From: Flavobacteriaceae bacterium
GTDB lineage: Bacteria > Bacteroidota > Bacteroidia > Flavobacteriales > Flavobacteriaceae
Length of the DNA stretch: 15,551 nucleotides
Reading direction: 5' to 3'
Assembly: GCA_947458575.1 (NCBI GenBank)
Contig: CANHBE010000030.1
Coordinates: 1 to 15,551 of the forward strand
Part shown: in pieces, positions 14,229-15,551 of the stretch
How positions within the stretch are numbered: the stretch's first letter is position 1
Layout of the letters: every line of letters starts with the position of its first letter
The notes under the pieces: model-generated
Database searches by the model: none
Told to the model about the DNA's origin: nothing
The model's input: the letters and a program-made list of their open reading frames with translations, nothing else
Made by a program: the position numbers and the translations under genes

Positions 14229-14258
14229 TTTGGGATTGACGAATATTCATTATTTTTG
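14229..14258 (+). promoter_or_regulatory. Bacteroidota-type promoter for ornithine aminotransferase
   Basis: TATTTTTG at 14251-14258 matches the -7 consensus TAnnTTTG exactly, with TTTG at 14229-14232 and an 18-base spacer. The start of transcription would be near 14265, about 60 bases before the rocD start. Together with the upstream hairpin, this makes rocD an independent transcription unit, separate from the purine genes. Confidence 0.5.
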
Positions 14259-14324
14259 ACCAAAATTGGATGATTTCTCTCCACAAGAAGGAATTATTAT
14301 GCATTATCCAAAAAAAAACAACAG

Positions 14325-15551
14325 ATGGCAGTTTTAGAAAAATTGAGTTCACAAGCAATTATCGATCTTGAAAACAAATATGGAGCTCATAATTACCATC
14401 CTTTACCGGTAGTTCTCAGCAGAGGAGAAGGCGTTTATGTTTGGGATGCTGAAGGGAAGAAATACTACGATTTTTTGTCCGCTTATTCCGCTGTAAATCA
14501 AGGTCATTGTCACCCAAAGATCGTCAATGCGATGGTACAACAAGCACAAACATTGACTTTGACTTCACGGGCTTTTTACAATGATCAACTTGGGCCGTAT
14601 GAGGCGTTTATTACAAAGTATTTTGGTTTCGATAAAGTACTACCAATGAATACTGGGGCAGAAGCCGTTGAAACTGCCTTAAAACTCTGTAGAAAATGGT
14701 CCTACGAAGTGAAGGGAATCGCAGAACACCAAGCGAAAATTATAGTCTGCGAAGGAAATTTCCATGGAAGAACAACCACAATTATCTCTTTTTCGAATGA
14801 TCAAAATGCGAGAAAAAACTTTGGTCCTTACACGGAAGGTTTTATCAAGATTCCATATGATTCGATTGATGCTTTAGAGGAAGTCCTTCAATCAGACCCA
14901 AATATTGCTGGTTTTCTTGTAGAACCAATTCAGGGCGAGGCTGGTGTTTATACCCCGTCAGACGATTATATGATCCGGGCTAAAGAACTATGTAACAAGC
15001 ATAACGTATTGTTTATCGCTGATGAAATTCAAACCGGAATTGCAAGAACAGGATCCTTGCTGGCTGTTTGTGGAAATTGTACTTGCGAGAGTCACTGTGA
15101 AAAACAAAAGACCTACGCAGCACCAGATATCTTAATCCTTGGCAAGGCTTTGTCTGGTGGTGCTTATCCGGTTTCCGCAGTTTTGGCCAACAATTCAATT
15201 ATGGATGTAATAAAGCCAGGACAACACGGGTCAACTTTTGGAGGTAATCCGATTGCTGCGAGCGTTGCTGTAGCAGCTTTGGAAGTAGTCGTGGAAGAAA
15301 AATTGGCACAGAATGCTCGTGTATTGGGAAGGTTATTCAGATCTAAATTAGCCGAGTATATCAAAACGAGCAATATTGCTACTTTGGTTAGAGGTCGTGG
15401 ACTTTTGAATGCGATAGTTATTAATGATACAGAAGAAAGCGACACGGCTTGGAATATATGTATGGCGTTGCGGGACAATGGTCTATTAGCAAAACCAACA
15501 CATGGTAATATCATTCGATTTGCTCCTCCACTAGTAATGAATGAAGAACAA
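14325..15551 (+). CDS. rocD: Ornithine aminotransferase (partial, 3' end outside window)
   Basis: The first 409 codons of a class-III PLP aminotransferase that converts ornithine and 2-oxoglutarate to glutamate-5-semialdehyde and glutamate. Ornithine-aminotransferase features: KYGAHNYHPLPVVLSRGEGV (18-37), LSAYSAVNQGHCHPKI (51-66), NTGAEAVETALKL (109-121), GNFHGRT (144-150), PIQGEAGV (201-208), ADEIQTG (232-238, D233 binding the PLP ring nitrogen) and LGKALSGG (272-279, K274 as the PLP Schiff-base lysine). Between helix and lysine sits an insertion CGNCTCESHC (249-258) with four Cys. The ATG at 14325 gives the usual N-terminus; a stronger purine-rich site lies instead before an out-of-frame ATG at 14299. 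The frame is open to the last base of the window, and only a short C-terminal part should be missing. Confidence 0.95.
   Translation, partial: MAVLEKLSSQAIIDLENKYGAHNYHPLPVVLSRGEGVYVWDAEGKKYYDFLSAYSAVNQGHCHPKIVNAMVQQAQTLTLTSRAFYNDQLGPYEAFITKYFGFDKVLPMNTGAEAVETALKLCRKWSYEVKGIAEHQAKIIVCEGNFHGRTTTIISFSNDQNARKNFGPYTEGFIKIPYDSIDALEEVLQSDPNIAGFLVEPIQGEAGVYTPSDDYMIRAKELCNKHNVLFIADEIQTGIARTGSLLAVCGNCTCESHCEKQKTYAAPDILILGKALSGGAYPVSAVLANNSIMDVIKPGQHGSTFGGNPIAASVAVAALEVVVEEKLAQNARVLGRLFRSKLAEYIKTSNIATLVRGRGLLNAIVINDTEESDTAWNICMALRDNGLLAKPTHGNIIRFAPPLVMNEEQ

Noticed and set aside
15164..15514. 116-codon open frame on the minus strand
   Set aside because: It lies wholly antisense to the clear ornithine aminotransferase frame and has no recognisable domain; it is a coding-strand shadow.
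1..15551. CRISPR array, tRNA, insertion sequence or phage genes
   Set aside because: Gaps are short (at most 197 bases) and none contains regularly spaced direct repeats, tRNA-like cloverleaf sequence, transposase or integrase motifs.

Overview
The window looks like a piece of a Bacteroidota (Cytophaga/Flavobacteria/Sphingobacteria-type) chromosome. It is AT-rich, has almost no strong Shine-Dalgarno sequences, carries promoter-like TTG-N18/19-TAnnTTTG sequences, and its proteins have Bacteroidota-style features, such as the ornithine aminotransferase with a Cys-rich insert and a MoeB-rhodanese fusion. The class or genus cannot be fixed from this sequence. All 15 recognised coding regions lie on the + strand, tightly packed. 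No tRNA, rRNA, insertion sequence, phage gene or CRISPR array was seen.

Region 1 (1-6590) is a continuous molybdenum-cofactor block. It starts with the last codons of what is probably the molybdopterin-binding subunit of xanthine dehydrogenase. Then come the XDH maturation factor XdhC, the Mo insertase MoeA, a TSUP-family membrane transporter, the sulfur carrier MoaD, a MoeB-rhodanese fusion, MoaE, a MoaC-MoaB/MogA fusion and MoaA. Most junctions overlap or abut, so this reads as one operon whose purpose is to build and load the Mo cofactor of xanthine dehydrogenase.

Region 2 (6591-11371) starts with its own Bacteroidota-type promoter and encodes urate breakdown: allantoinase, allantoicase, a membrane-bound cytochrome c urate oxidase (PuuD type), and a single protein carrying both OHCU decarboxylase and 5-hydroxyisourate hydrolase. 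With the XDH genes, the two blocks form a nearly complete route: xanthine, urate, 5-hydroxyisourate, OHCU, (S)-allantoin, allantoate, then ureidoglycolate plus urea. No recognisable ureidoglycolate lyase is present.

Region 3 (11372-14200) begins with a noncoding stretch holding an AT-rich stem-loop and a structured, GC-richer element that resembles, from memory, the Flavo-1 RNA motif. It is followed by an HpcH/HpaI-citrate-lyase-like TIM-barrel protein of unknown substrate, an attractive candidate for using the glyoxylate or ureidoglycolate end product, and an NRAMP-like metal transporter with non-standard metal-site motifs. Region 4 (14201-15551) has a hairpin, a promoter-like sequence and the first 409 codons of ornithine aminotransferase, which runs off the window. 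No wholly unknown multi-gene system was seen. The most open questions are the HpcH-like protein, the TSUP transporter inside the cofactor operon, and the altered NRAMP.
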